A stretch of DNA of 18,750 nucleotides from an uncultured Endomicrobiia bacterium (GCA_938040055.1 CALHWY010000008.1:1-18750); one strand, 5' to 3'. Positions 1 to 8,448 are shown, counted from the stretch's first letter. Notes: generated from the sequence alone by a model not told the origin. Numbers and translations: made by a program.

Positions 1-326
1 CCAAAAACTCCGCCAAACAAACCTCTCGGCTTTACGGCATTATGCGAAGGCGCATGTGTATTCCTTCCCGAACGCCCGAACATCGACGACACGGCCCCAA
101 AAACTCCGCCAAACAAACCTCTCGGCTTTACGGCATTATGCGAAGGCGCATATGCATTCCTTCCCGAACGCCCGAACATCGACGACACGGCCCCAAAAAC
201 TCCGCCAAACAAACCTCTCGGCTTTACGGCATTATGCGAAGGCGCATGTGTATTCCTTCCCGAACGCCCGAACATCGACGACACCGTATTTAAAAGTCCT
301 CCGAGAAGACCTCTCGGCTTAGACAC
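1..326 (-). repeat. 96-base in-frame tandem repeat (32-residue unit) in the giant protein
   Basis: Units begin at bases 1, 97 and 193. A diverged partial copy follows at about 289-326. Copies 1 and 3 look identical and copy 2 differs at two bases, both changing an amino acid (Thr-His becomes Ala-Tyr). Read on the minus strand, each unit encodes 32 residues containing SSMFGRSGRN, APSHNA and KPRGLFGGVF. Because 96 is divisible by three, the frame stays open. The array reaches the window edge, so the copy number is unknown. Confidence 0.95.
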
Positions 327-3300
327 ATTATTATTACGATATGAAGGCGTATAGCTTCTTTTGGGAGTATATGCGGCTCTCGGACTGTATCTAGGCGCAT
401 TGTACGAACTTCTCCCTCCCGAATATCCTCCGCCGCTTCTATAGCCGCCCGATGATCTCCTGCTGGAAGAATAAGAAGAGCGCCTTCCTCCTCCCGAGAA
501 AGCTCTTCTTACGGTATTTACCGCTCTCTTCGCCCAGCTAAAAATACCCGCTCCCGCCGTCTCCTGCATCGCGCTTTCGCTCATCGCTTTGCCGCTCTTT
601 ATCTCTCCCGTCGCAAGCATCGCTCCGCCCTGCCAATTGTACGCCTCTTTCAGATACTCTCCCACCGCATCCTTACCATGAAGCTTCGCGCTCTCTATCT
701 CAGACTTCGTTATTACCTTATCTTCTTTATTAACGTCTTTTATCGTCACATCACCGTTTTCCTGCGTATGCAGACTTATATAATGTCCGGTCTCCTTCCC
801 TTTGCCGCCTTGCACATTTACATTCAATATAACCGACCCGTTTGCAAGACCTTCTTTTACCGCCTCAACTCCTCCCACCAGATAACCTTTATATTCTTCC
901 CCGTCTTTAAGCAGTTTCTTCATCGCGTCCATGCTTACCATCACCTGTGACGCGTCTTTATTGTTTATATCATTGTTCTTGAAAAACGCTCCGCTGCCTA
1001 TATCTATCGATATCGCCTGCAGCGCCAATACGGCCTTGCTCGCTCCTCCTATCACATTCGACAAGGCTTCAGCCGCGCAATTTACAACGCTGCCCCCATT
1101 GCTTATTACATTATTCAAATATTTCAGCGCTTTATTTACTTCTTCTTGTTCAACACCTTTGAACTCTTCCGTATTCCCGCTCAGATTTACAAATTTCTTT
1201 GTTGCCTGCTCTAAATTCTTTTGCGCCTGCTCGCTCTCTCCCTGCGCCGCATTATATTCCTTTTGTGCCGTCTCCAATGCCTTTTCGTCTCTGTTTTCCG
1301 TCCCTTCTATTTTTTCCAAATTATTCTTATACGCTTCTTCCGCAACCCCGCTCTTTTCTTCATACTCCTGCGCGCTTACCTGCGCCTCTATCGTCTTATT
1401 GACTACTTCTTCTTCCATCCCGGCTATCTTCTCTTCAAAAGCAGCGCTCTCTTCCTGCGCCTCTTCCGCGCTTATCTCTTCAGTTATTTCCTTTCCGCTT
1501 TCGTCCTTCTTAGTGTTTTCTCCAATTGCCGCCGATTCCCTCGCTTCTATCTCCCTCTCCAAATTCCTTTGCGCCGCTTCCGCTTCCAATCTCGCTCGCT
1601 CTTCCGCTTCTTGCGCCCTCTGCGCCTCTTCCCTAGCCCTCTCTTTCTCTTCCTCAGCCTTCCTTATCGCTTCTTTCTCCTCTTCGTTCTCTTCATCCTC
1701 GGGATCGTCCACCCAAACCGTCTCTTCTTCCGTATATTCAACTTCTACATCATAGGTGTATTCTACCTCTACCGTATATGTGTATTGCTCACTGTGACTT
1801 TCTCCCTTCTCATCCGTATAACTCCTCGTCCCAGTCCTCTCTTCTTCCCTTATCCCTACTCTCGTCTCAGTCCTCGTCCTCGTAACGCTCCTGGTCACAT
1901 ATTTCGCCCCTTTTATCTCTTCCATATCTTCTTCGCTCAATACTTTCGCTTTCCCTTCCGACGCCTTCTCTTTTATACCTTCCGAATCCGTCAACACCTT
2001 CATATCGTTCGCGTCAACTTGATATCCGCCGCGCGTTACTCCGTCTACATCCATGGCTTCTTTTCCGCTCATCAGCTTGTCAAACTCTTCACCGCTGTAA
2101 GTGATCTTTTCTCCGGCATTTCTGTTAACGTCCGCAACGCTGAACTTTCCGTCTTTCTCTTTTGTCACCGTCACATAATGATTCCCGTCTACCCACAATA
2201 TCCCGCTTTCCCCTTCCTTTAAACCTTCTTTAAAATCTTCCAGGCTTATCCCATACCCGGCGCTGTCTTTGCCGTTATCTTTAAGTACTTTGTTCATAGC
2301 GGACATGCTCGTATGGATCTGACCGTCTTTTATGCTCTCTTTGCCGAATACGCCGCTCGCTATATCATTCGACAGCGCCTGCAATGCTATCACGCCTTTG
2401 CCTATCGTATCTCCCAAAATATTGCTTATCGCATCAGTCGCGCAGTTTATTATCTGACCGCCATGCGCAAAAAAGTCCTTCAAAAGCCCTATCGCATTGT
2501 CCAGCTTGCTCTTTTCTATGCCGCCAAGCGCTTTGTCCACTTCTTCCCTGCTTAAACCGCTTTGTTTGGCCAGCTCATCGGCTACATCTTCATAATCCTT
2601 ATCTTTATTCTTTTCCTCTCCCTTTACTTGCACATCACTCAAACCTGCCGGCTTGACCACCGAACCTTTCACCGCTTTTACCGCTGCCTCGGCAAACAAT
2701 GACTGGCCGGCCAATACCCCCTTATTTATTCCGTCAAGGGTTTTTACAAGCGCCGATGACGCTCTTTCAGAAACGGAAACAGACAAACCTTTCTCCAAAT
2801 CAAGCGCCCTTTCTCCGGAAAATACGGAAAGCATTTCTGTAATAAACAATCCTTCCGCCTTCCTGTTAATGCTGTCGTCCTGACGCGCCCTTTCTCCGGA
2901 TACAAGCGATATCCCGGTCTTTTCGAATTCATTGCCGCCTATATTTATCTTATCCTTCGACTGCCTTATCTCTACGCTCCCGTTATGCGTCGGATACGCC
3001 ATCTGTCCGCCGGACTTGGCAACAAAAATGTTTTCCCCGGTAAACTTGCTGGAATAAAGCTCTATCTGCGTCTCATTGCTCCCAGCATTCTTTTTCGCAA
3101 CAAGCTCCAAACCGGATTTTGCCGCAGTCTCCTGAATCTTCTCTATCGTCGCCTTAGTGACAGAAGCCGTATCTTTCTCTTTTATCAATGCCTTTAAAGC
3201 ATTATGCTTGCTCTCCGCGCTCTCTTCGTTTACCCTCTTTTCAACAACTTCATCGCTCTCTCTATAAACCGTCTCATCTGGTTCGGCGTCTTTTATCCCA

Positions 3301-3947
3301 ATCTCTATTCCTTCTTCCTTTTCATCTTCATATTTACCCGGCCTTTTTTCAAATCCTTGCTTCTCTTCGCGCTCTTCACCTTTTCCCGATACGCCGCGGT
3401 TTGCTTCGGAATTCAAAAACTCTTTGCTGTGCGTCTCTACAAAACTGCCTCTCTTCGCTCCGGAATCCAATACCTGAAGCGCCCTGAATTCATAATCCGC
3501 TTTCACCTCTTTACTGTAATTGCGGCTGCTGTCGTGCGTATGTATGCTTATTTTCTTTTTTTCATCATCATAAGACCCAACTATCCTCTCTTTTGCTCCG
3601 TCACGGCTCCTTTCCAATATCGCGCCTATCTCCGTCACCGCCATATCTTTCCTGTCCAGCTCTTTACGGCTAACCGAGTCAAGACCTTCTATGTTCACTA
3701 CAGACCCTATCTGTTCGTTCACAGGCTTCATAACCGCGGGATTTGTCACCGCTTCCTGCTTTTCAGCATGGTTTTCAATGCGTTTGTTAAGCAGTTCGTC
3801 CTCTACCCTCCCGCTTTGCGCATAGACCGGAAGGTTGGCCACATTTATAACAAAACATACCGCCACCAATACGGATACGCTTTTCATAAAAAGCCTGCTC
3901 CTCCAGTATTGGCGAAAATAATTCATGATTTTTTCTTTCATTTTCAT
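1..3947 (-). CDS. Giant exported protein with two C39-like (papain-fold) cysteine peptidase domains; 3' end beyond the window
   Basis: The minus frame is open from the ATG at 3947 to base 3 (1,315 codons) and continues past the left edge. Residues 22-43 form a signal peptide (hydrophobic core, then PVYA before Q44) after an unusually long basic N-region. Residues 485-635 and 937-1100 are homologous domains. Copy 1 has C502 in INCATDAISN, H590 in GNHYVTVTK and D606 in ADVN. Copy 2 has C957 in VNCAAEALSN, H1055 in GHYISLH and D1071 in KDVN. Order, 16-residue His-Asp spacing and the strand-rich HYV...DG...DVN pattern fit family C39/C39-like peptidases. Residues 677-750 are Thr/Arg then Val/Glu/Tyr-alternating, and about 745-935 is a Glu/Ala/Arg/Lys coiled coil. 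From 1145 the chain is Gly/Ser/Arg/Tyr-rich and ends in 32-residue repeats. A GGGAGGAG lies just before M1, and a second GGAGGAG lies 10 bases before M21 (3887), so the start is ambiguous. Role inferred: a secreted or surface protease or self-processing protein. Confidence 0.85.
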   Translation of the reverse strand, partial: MKMKEKIMNYFRQYWRSRLFMKSVSVLVAVCFVINVANLPVYAQSGRVEDELLNKRIENHAEKQEAVTNPAVMKPVNEQIGSVVNIEGLDSVSRKELDRKDMAVTEIGAILERSRDGAKERIVGSYDDEKKKISIHTHDSSRNYSKEVKADYEFRALQVLDSGAKRGSFVETHSKEFLNSEANRGVSGKGEEREEKQGFEKRPGKYEDEKEEGIEIGIKDAEPDETVYRESDEVVEKRVNEESAESKHNALKALIKEKDTASVTKATIEKIQETAAKSGLELVAKKNAGSNETQIELYSSKFTGENIFVAKSGGQMAYPTHNGSVEIRQSKDKINIGGNEFEKTGISLVSGERARQDDSINRKAEGLFITEMLSVFSGERALDLEKGLSVSVSERASSALVKTLDGINKGVLAGQSLFAEAAVKAVKGSVVKPAGLSDVQVKGEEKNKDKDYEDVADELAKQSGLSREEVDKALGGIEKSKLDNAIGLLKDFFAHGGQIINCATDAISNILGDTIGKGVIALQALSNDIASGVFGKESIKDGQIHTSMSAMNKVLKDNGKDSAGYGISLEDFKEGLKEGESGILWVDGNHYVTVTKEKDGKFSVADVNRNAGEKITYSGEEFDKLMSGKEAMDVDGVTRGGYQVDANDMKVLTDSEGIKEKASEGKAKVLSEEDMEEIKGAKYVTRSVTRTRTETRVGIREEERTGTRSYTDEKGESHSEQYTYTVEVEYTYDVEVEYTEEETVWVDDPEDEENEEEKEAIRKAEEEKERAREEAQRAQEAEERARLEAEAAQRNLEREIEARESAAIGENTKKDESGKEITEEISAEEAQEESAAFEEKIAGMEEEVVNKTIEAQVSAQEYEEKSGVAEEAYKNNLEKIEGTENRDEKALETAQKEYNAAQGESEQAQKNLEQATKKFVNLSGNTEEFKGVEQEEVNKALKYLNNVISNGGSVVNCAAEALSNVIGGASKAVLALQAISIDIGSGAFFKNNDINNKDASQVMVSMDAMKKLLKDGEEYKGYLVGGVEAVKEGLANGSVILNVNVQGGKGKETGHYISLHTQENGDVTIKDVNKEDKVITKSEIESAKLHGKDAVGEYLKEAYNWQGGAMLATGEIKSGKAMSESAMQETAGAGIFSWAKRAVNTVRRAFSGGGRRSSYSSSRRSSGGYRSGGGYSGGRSSYNAPRYSPRAAYTPKRSYTPSYRNNNVSKPRGLLGGLLNTVSSMFGRSGRNTHAPSHNAVKPRGLFGGVFGAVSSMFGRSGRNAYAPSHNAVKPRGLFGGVFGAVSSMFGRSGRNTHAPSHNAVKPRGLFGGVF

Positions 3948-3987
3948 GGCTCCTCCCGTTCTTTCTTCATTTTTATTTTTTTTATCC

Positions 3988-4023
3988 AAAAAAATTCCCG
4001 GCTCAGAAATCTTCTAAACCGAG
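3988..4023 (-). terminator. Rho-independent terminator after the 197-aa gene
   Basis: On the minus strand an 11-pair stem (4023-4013 with 4007-3997, three G-U wobbles) closes a five-base loop and is followed by AATTTTTTT. The TAG stop codon of the 197-aa gene (4016-4014) lies inside the stem. The hairpin ends about 40 bases before the start of the giant gene, so transcription of the giant gene needs either its own promoter or read-through. Confidence 0.75.
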
Positions 4024-4607
4024 AATCTTTTTATTATTCCGTTAATGATTATTATATCCTCATGCGAATCTTTCCTTCTTATCACACACAAAATAAATAA
4101 TAAAAACAGTATTATTATCACGCCTCCGGAAAAAGCAAAAACGCCGGCGGACATACGCGCAGGCGGGGCTTTGTCGTAGAAAACTGCGGACATAAACAAA
4201 TATTTACATCCGTTTTCTTTCGCAATTTTTATCTTTTCGTTTAACGCGGCCTGCTTTACGGTTATTTCCGCCGCGCGCGCCGGCGCGGAAGATTCCGCGG
4301 CTTTGCTTTGCGCGGATGTTTCAAGCGTTTTTAAAGGTGTATCCCGCAATACATTAAAAAACTTCCGGTAAAAACTTTCCGATAAAAAAACAAGAGATTT
4401 ATCGCATTTTTTAAAAATATCAATCACCGCCGTCCGCGCAACTGTGGCGGCCACCATCACAAGACTGTATCTGCTAACTTCCACAGTGCTGGGCGCAAAA
4501 CCGTTGACGGATAAACTGATAAGCACCAAAAAAGACGCCAGTTTTTTATTAATTAAAAAACTTTCCGTTTGCAAAACACGAGATAAAAGCGATTTTTTTA
4601 ATCTCAT
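4014..4607 (-). CDS. Small membrane protein, unknown function (197 aa)
   Basis: I do not recognise this family. A basic N-terminus leads into a hydrophobic stretch at residues 22-37 that could be a signal anchor, and residues 47-61 are moderately hydrophobic. A middle region (about 95-135) is Ala/Ser/Lys/Glu-rich and probably helical. A clear membrane helix at about 153-176 is followed by RRKD, which suggests that the C-terminus is cytoplasmic. The ATG is supported by AAGGAAGG six bases upstream. The gene lies 91 bases after RND pump 2 and 66 bases before the giant C39-like protein, all on the same strand, with a terminator overlapping its stop codon. It has none of the lipoyl or beta-barrel features of a periplasmic adaptor, so it does not fill the gap in the efflux system. 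Its position suggests a partner of the giant protein, but that is only inference. Confidence 0.7.
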   Translation of the reverse strand: MRLKKSLLSRVLQTESFLINKKLASFLVLISLSVNGFAPSTVEVSRYSLVMVAATVARTAVIDIFKKCDKSLVFLSESFYRKFFNVLRDTPLKTLETSAQSKAAESSAPARAAEITVKQAALNEKIKIAKENGCKYLFMSAVFYDKAPPARMSAGVFAFSGGVIIILFLLFILCVIRRKDSHEDIIIINGIIKRFSV

Positions 4608-4698
4608 TTTCCGCCTTCCTTTATACGGCGCCTCATAAGAGCATTTATATTCTACTTTATATATGCAAATTTCGGGGGTTCTTTTTGTGAAATTTTTG

Positions 4699-7600
4699 TT
4701 AAAGTTTTTTCGCAGCCAGTTCCTCCGCGCTTAAATCAACCATTCTTTTTTCTCCACGGCCGGCAATTCTTCTGAGAAAACGCCTTATAATGTCCATATA
4801 TTCGAATATGGCCGGCACGACCACCAGAGAAAGAACGGTAGAGCTTACAATGCCTCCTATTACAACTATGCCCATTCCTCTCCTGAAATGTCCGACTTCG
4901 CTAAGACCCAAAGCGGTCGGAAGCATTCCTGCTATCAAAGCAAAGGAAGTCATAAGTATAGGCCGCAGCCTTACGGTTCCGGCGCGGACTATTGAATCTT
5001 TCACGTTTAATCCGGCGCGCATAAGCTGCTGTATATAATCTACAAGAAGTATGGAGTTTTTAGCCACAATTCCCAAAAGCATTATCATTCCTATCATAGT
5101 AAACATATCTATCGGCTGGTTTGAAAGCAGAAGAGCTATGATTCCGCCTATTACGGCCATGGGCAAAGCCGTCATAATTGTAAACGGCGTTATTATTGAT
5201 TCGTATAAGCTTGCAAGAACCATAAAAATAAAAATCAGAGAAAGCACAGCGGCAATCATGATGCTGGTGAACATATTTTTCATCTCTTCGGCATTGCCGG
5301 AAGTTCTGTATTCCACCTTTTTCCACTTTTCGGCGTTTTTAGGATTGGATTTTTCTTCATTGAAAATCCTTACGGCTTCTTTTTGTATTTCTCCTATTGT
5401 TCCGCCAGCCGCGAGATTGCCTTCCACGGTAACATAACGGCTCCTGTCTTTTCTGTAAATCTGCGTAGGGCCGGACTCCGCTTTTACCGAAGCCACGTTT
5501 TTAAGCTTGACCAGTTTCCCGTTGACATTGTTTACGTATATGGAATTGAAATTCTTTGCTATGTCTTTCTGGCTGTCCCGGAGTTTTACGCGTATATCGT
5601 ATTCCATCCCGTTTTCCCTGAACTTTCCGGCCCTTACGCCGTCGATCATAGCCCTTATTTCGCTGCCGGCGGACACAGAGCCGACTCCCAGTATTTCCAT
5701 TTTTTTCATATCCATTTGTATCTGCATCTCCGGCTTGCCGATCTTATAATTGGATTTAATATCCGCAAGTCCCGGAATGCTCTTATATCTTTCTTTAAGC
5801 ACTCCGGCGACCTCATAAAGAATATCTATGTCGTCGCCTACCAAATCAAGTATGAACTCGCTTTCACCGCCTCCCATGGAAGACTGCCGGAGTATCGAAA
5901 ATTCCAGTTCCGCGCCGTATTTTTCTTTGAAAGACTTTCTGAAATATTCTTTAAGCTCCGACGTGCTCATAGTTCTGCGTTTTGACGTTTTGTTTTGTTT
6001 TTCTTTTTTGGCGAAAAAGCCGGAAAGCCTGTGAATAATCCCGCCTTTTTCCTCATTCGGTATCATTTTCACGTAAAGATTCGCGCGGCTTGCCAGATTT
6101 GAAAACATATCCGGCGAACCCACTGAGACGGAAACGAGCTCTACATTCGGATCCTGCATAATAATGCTCTCTATCTCTTTTGAATATCTGTCCATCTGCT
6201 CAAGCGAAGTGCCGGGCTTTGCCTCTATGTTTACATTGAATTCCCCCCACTCCGAAGAAGGCATAAAAGTAGTTTTGAGATAGGTTTTCGCGATCTTTAC
6301 GGTACCTATGAAAATAAAAAGCGCAGCAGCGAGAGTTATCAGTCTCCAGCTTATGCCGAAATGCCTTTTTTTTCCGAATAAAACAAAAGGAATGCTGAAA
6401 AGATTTTTCTTTACTATAAAAGAAATCAGATTTTTATAGCATTTTTCCACAAAATCAAAAACCTTATTAAACCATATTACCGTAAGCGCCCTGAAAATCT
6501 TCACGATAATCCCGCAAAAACCTGAAATTTTTTCCATTATATAGGGCTTTTTTTTCTTTTCCTGATTATGTTCGGCAATAATATAAGCCGAAAGCATCGG
6601 AGCTATCGTCAAAGCGTCAAGAATGGAGATGAGCATGGCGAAAACGACCGTCAGCCCGAATTCTTTAAAAAACTGCCCCATAATGCCGCTCAAAAAAGCC
6701 ACCGGAAAAAATACGGCGATAACCGTGCTTGTCGTAGCTATTACCGCAAGAGTAACTTCATTTGTCCCTTCAACCGCGGCGGTTACGGGATCGGCGCCTT
6801 CTTCGTAATGGCGGAAAATATTTTCTCGCACGACTATGGCGTCGTCTATAAGAAGCCCGACCGCCAGAGACAGAGACATAAGCGAGACAACATTCAGGCT
6901 GAAACCGAACAAATACATAAAAACGAAAGCGCCTATTAAACTGTTGGGAAGCGCCAGCGCCGTAATAAAAGTGGAACGCCAGCTTCCCAGAAAGAAATAT
7001 ACAACTACTATCGCGAGAAATATGCCTTCGATAATCGTAGATCTCACGTCTTCAAGATTCATTCTCACGCCGATAGCCGTATCCGATATCATAGTCAGCT
7101 GCGGCTTGCCGTCGTATTTTTTATATTTTTCATTCACTTCGGCTATTTTGGCTTTGATGCCGTCTGAAATAGCCACGTCATTTCCCTTTGCCTGTCTGTA
7201 GACGCTTATTAAAAGAGAAGGCTCGTATATTATTTTTCCGTTTTTGTCTTTAAAATCCAGTCTCGCCCTGGAACTTTCCTGCTCCACCGAATCTTCGACT
7301 CCAGCCACATCCTTAACCGTTATGGGAATGTCGTTTCCCATAAAACTTACGACGACATCGTTTATTTGTCCGACTGAACGGAACTCGCCCATAGTGCGGA
7401 AAGTCACTTCACTGCCGCCCCTGTCTACTTTGCCGGCCGGAATATTCAAACTGTTCGACTCTATTCTGGCGGCAAGCAGACTTAAAGTAAGTTCGTATTC
7501 TTTAAGCTTTTCTTTATCGGCAAGCACATGAATTTCCCTTTTCCGCCCGCCTATTATCTGCACCTGCGAAACTCCGCCCACCTGTGCGAAATCTTTTGCA

Positions 7601-8082
7601 ACCACATCATCCGCAAAATCATAAAGCTGCTTCGCGGTAAGAGTCGAGGACTTCAGACTCATGGTTACAAGAGGAAGATTATTCATATCGGCTTTCATTA
7701 TCACGGGCTCTTCTATATCTTTGGGAAGCGCTGATTTTATCTGTCCTATTTTATCTCTTACCTCCTGAGCCGCTATGTCCGGATCTTTTGAAAGCTCAAA
7801 TTCGCCGAAAACGACGGACAGATTATCCTGATTGAACGAATAAACATGCTTAAGCCCGGACACCCCGCTGACCGCGTCTTCCACAGGTTTTGACACAAGC
7901 TGCTCTATTTCCGCGACACCGGCGCCTTTATATGCCGTCATCACCAGAACATAAGGGAACTCAACATCGGGAAACATTCTTACGCTGAGTCTGTTAAAAC
8001 ATATCAAGCCCAAAATAAGCAATGCCGTAAGTATCGACATTACGAATGTCGGGCGCTTAATGGCTAATTGCGCTAAATTCAT
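4699..8082 (-). CDS. RND-family multidrug efflux pump, inner-membrane subunit (second copy)
   Basis: A proton-driven RND (HAE-type, AcrB/MdtB-like) transporter of 1,127 residues, slightly longer than usual for the family. The N-terminus has IKRPTFVMSI, starting helix 1, and RMFPDVEFP just after it. The proton-relay pair D413-D414 lies in helix 4 (VGLLIDDAIVVREN), and the partner lysine K1008 lies in GIVAKNSILLVDY. The GSWRSTFITALALP segment and the late GMLPTALGLSEVG segment are typical. It is closely similar along its length to the pump encoded upstream, so the two arose by duplication. Compared with that copy it has extra basic residues in the loop before the second membrane half (around FGKKRHFG) and in the second porter domain (around FFAKKEKQNKTSKRR). 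The start is backed by AAAGGAGC four bases before the ATG. It follows a terminator and a 522-base spacer, so it probably has its own promoter. Confidence 0.97.
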   Translation of the reverse strand: MNLAQLAIKRPTFVMSILTALLILGLICFNRLSVRMFPDVEFPYVLVMTAYKGAGVAEIEQLVSKPVEDAVSGVSGLKHVYSFNQDNLSVVFGEFELSKDPDIAAQEVRDKIGQIKSALPKDIEEPVIMKADMNNLPLVTMSLKSSTLTAKQLYDFADDVVAKDFAQVGGVSQVQIIGGRKREIHVLADKEKLKEYELTLSLLAARIESNSLNIPAGKVDRGGSEVTFRTMGEFRSVGQINDVVVSFMGNDIPITVKDVAGVEDSVEQESSRARLDFKDKNGKIIYEPSLLISVYRQAKGNDVAISDGIKAKIAEVNEKYKKYDGKPQLTMISDTAIGVRMNLEDVRSTIIEGIFLAIVVVYFFLGSWRSTFITALALPNSLIGAFVFMYLFGFSLNVVSLMSLSLAVGLLIDDAIVVRENIFRHYEEGADPVTAAVEGTNEVTLAVIATTSTVIAVFFPVAFLSGIMGQFFKEFGLTVVFAMLISILDALTIAPMLSAYIIAEHNQEKKKKPYIMEKISGFCGIIVKIFRALTVIWFNKVFDFVEKCYKNLISFIVKKNLFSIPFVLFGKKRHFGISWRLITLAAALFIFIGTVKIAKTYLKTTFMPSSEWGEFNVNIEAKPGTSLEQMDRYSKEIESIIMQDPNVELVSVSVGSPDMFSNLASRANLYVKMIPNEEKGGIIHRLSGFFAKKEKQNKTSKRRTMSTSELKEYFRKSFKEKYGAELEFSILRQSSMGGGESEFILDLVGDDIDILYEVAGVLKERYKSIPGLADIKSNYKIGKPEMQIQMDMKKMEILGVGSVSAGSEIRAMIDGVRAGKFRENGMEYDIRVKLRDSQKDIAKNFNSIYVNNVNGKLVKLKNVASVKAESGPTQIYRKDRSRYVTVEGNLAAGGTIGEIQKEAVRIFNEEKSNPKNAEKWKKVEYRTSGNAEEMKNMFTSIMIAAVLSLIFIFMVLASLYESIITPFTIMTALPMAVIGGIIALLLSNQPIDMFTMIGMIMLLGIVAKNSILLVDYIQQLMRAGLNVKDSIVRAGTVRLRPILMTSFALIAGMLPTALGLSEVGHFRRGMGIVVIGGIVSSTVLSLVVVPAIFEYMDIIRRFLRRIAGRGEKRMVDLSAEELAAKKL

Positions 8083-8131
8083 AACAGCTCCTTTTTTTCG
8101 ATAATTTTTATATGTTTTAGAGTGATCTATA

Positions 8132-8159
8132 ATTTTATCATAAAAATTCCGTTTTTCAG
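8132..8159 (-). promoter_or_regulatory. Candidate promoter for RND pump 2
   Basis: On the minus strand CTGAAA (8159-8154, four of six matches to the -35 consensus) is separated by 16 bases from TAAAAT (8137-8132). The -10 element is preceded by TGA, giving an extended -10. It lies about 50 bases before the ATG of RND pump 2, inside the spacer after the RND pump 1 terminator. Assigned by consensus reading only. Confidence 0.4.
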
Positions 8160-8405
8160 TATTTTTCAGGCTTGCGTGAATTTATCCTTTTATTGCGCCG
8201 AAGTATGTTTGTAAATGCATTGCGAATATTTAGGCGACTTCGGCTGTCAGGGAAAACGCTCTGGAAGTTTTTTATTATTTTTCAAGTTCCGAAATTGCCG
8301 GACAAAATAAATATGCTCCGGCGGCGATTTGTTTGCTTTTTAAAAGTGAGGAGATGATGCTATTCAATGCCTTTAAACCGCCGGCATAACCGTTTTCAAA
8401 AGTTT

Positions 8406-8448
8406 GAGAGTATCACTCTCCGGAGACTTTGTCTCTGTCCCGCAAGGG
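8406..8448. repeat. Three adjacent small hairpins
   Basis: Perfect inverted repeats with 3-base, 3-base and 4-base (GCAA, a GNRA-type loop) loops sit next to each other at 8406-8420, 8423-8435 and 8439-8448. None is followed by a T-run, so they are not ordinary terminators. They could be an RNA structure in the leader of RND pump 2 or the remnant of a dispersed repeat. Confidence 0.5.

Noticed and set aside
1..293. Repeats at the left edge as a CRISPR array
   Set aside because: The 96-base units are contiguous with no unique spacers and keep one reading frame. They encode protein repeats.
931..2222. Long plus-strand open frames (274 and 333 aa) opposite the giant gene
   Set aside because: They are the antisense of Glu/Lys/Ala-rich coding text (ctt and ttc opposite aag and gaa), giving implausible Leu/Phe/Ser-rich proteins without ribosome sites. 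The minus frame has a signal peptide, conserved repeated domains and a good ribosome site.
485..3000. Transglutaminase-like or NlpC/P60 identity for the Cys-His-Asp domains
   Set aside because: In transglutaminase-like domains the Cys-His gap is usually much shorter and His is often followed by a Trp motif. NlpC/P60 uses a different third residue and sequence context. The 88-98 residue Cys-His gap with 16 residues to Asp fits C39-like better, although the fold is not proved.
3204..4100. Plus-strand open frame of 298 aa across the start of the giant gene
   Set aside because: It covers the giant gene's signal peptide region and a terminator in antisense, has Phe/Tyr/Arg-rich composition and no recognisable domain.
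4014..4607. The 197-aa protein as the missing periplasmic adaptor
   Set aside because: It is too short and lacks the coiled-coil hairpin, lipoyl and beta-barrel text of HlyD/AcrA proteins. It has a C-terminal membrane helix instead.
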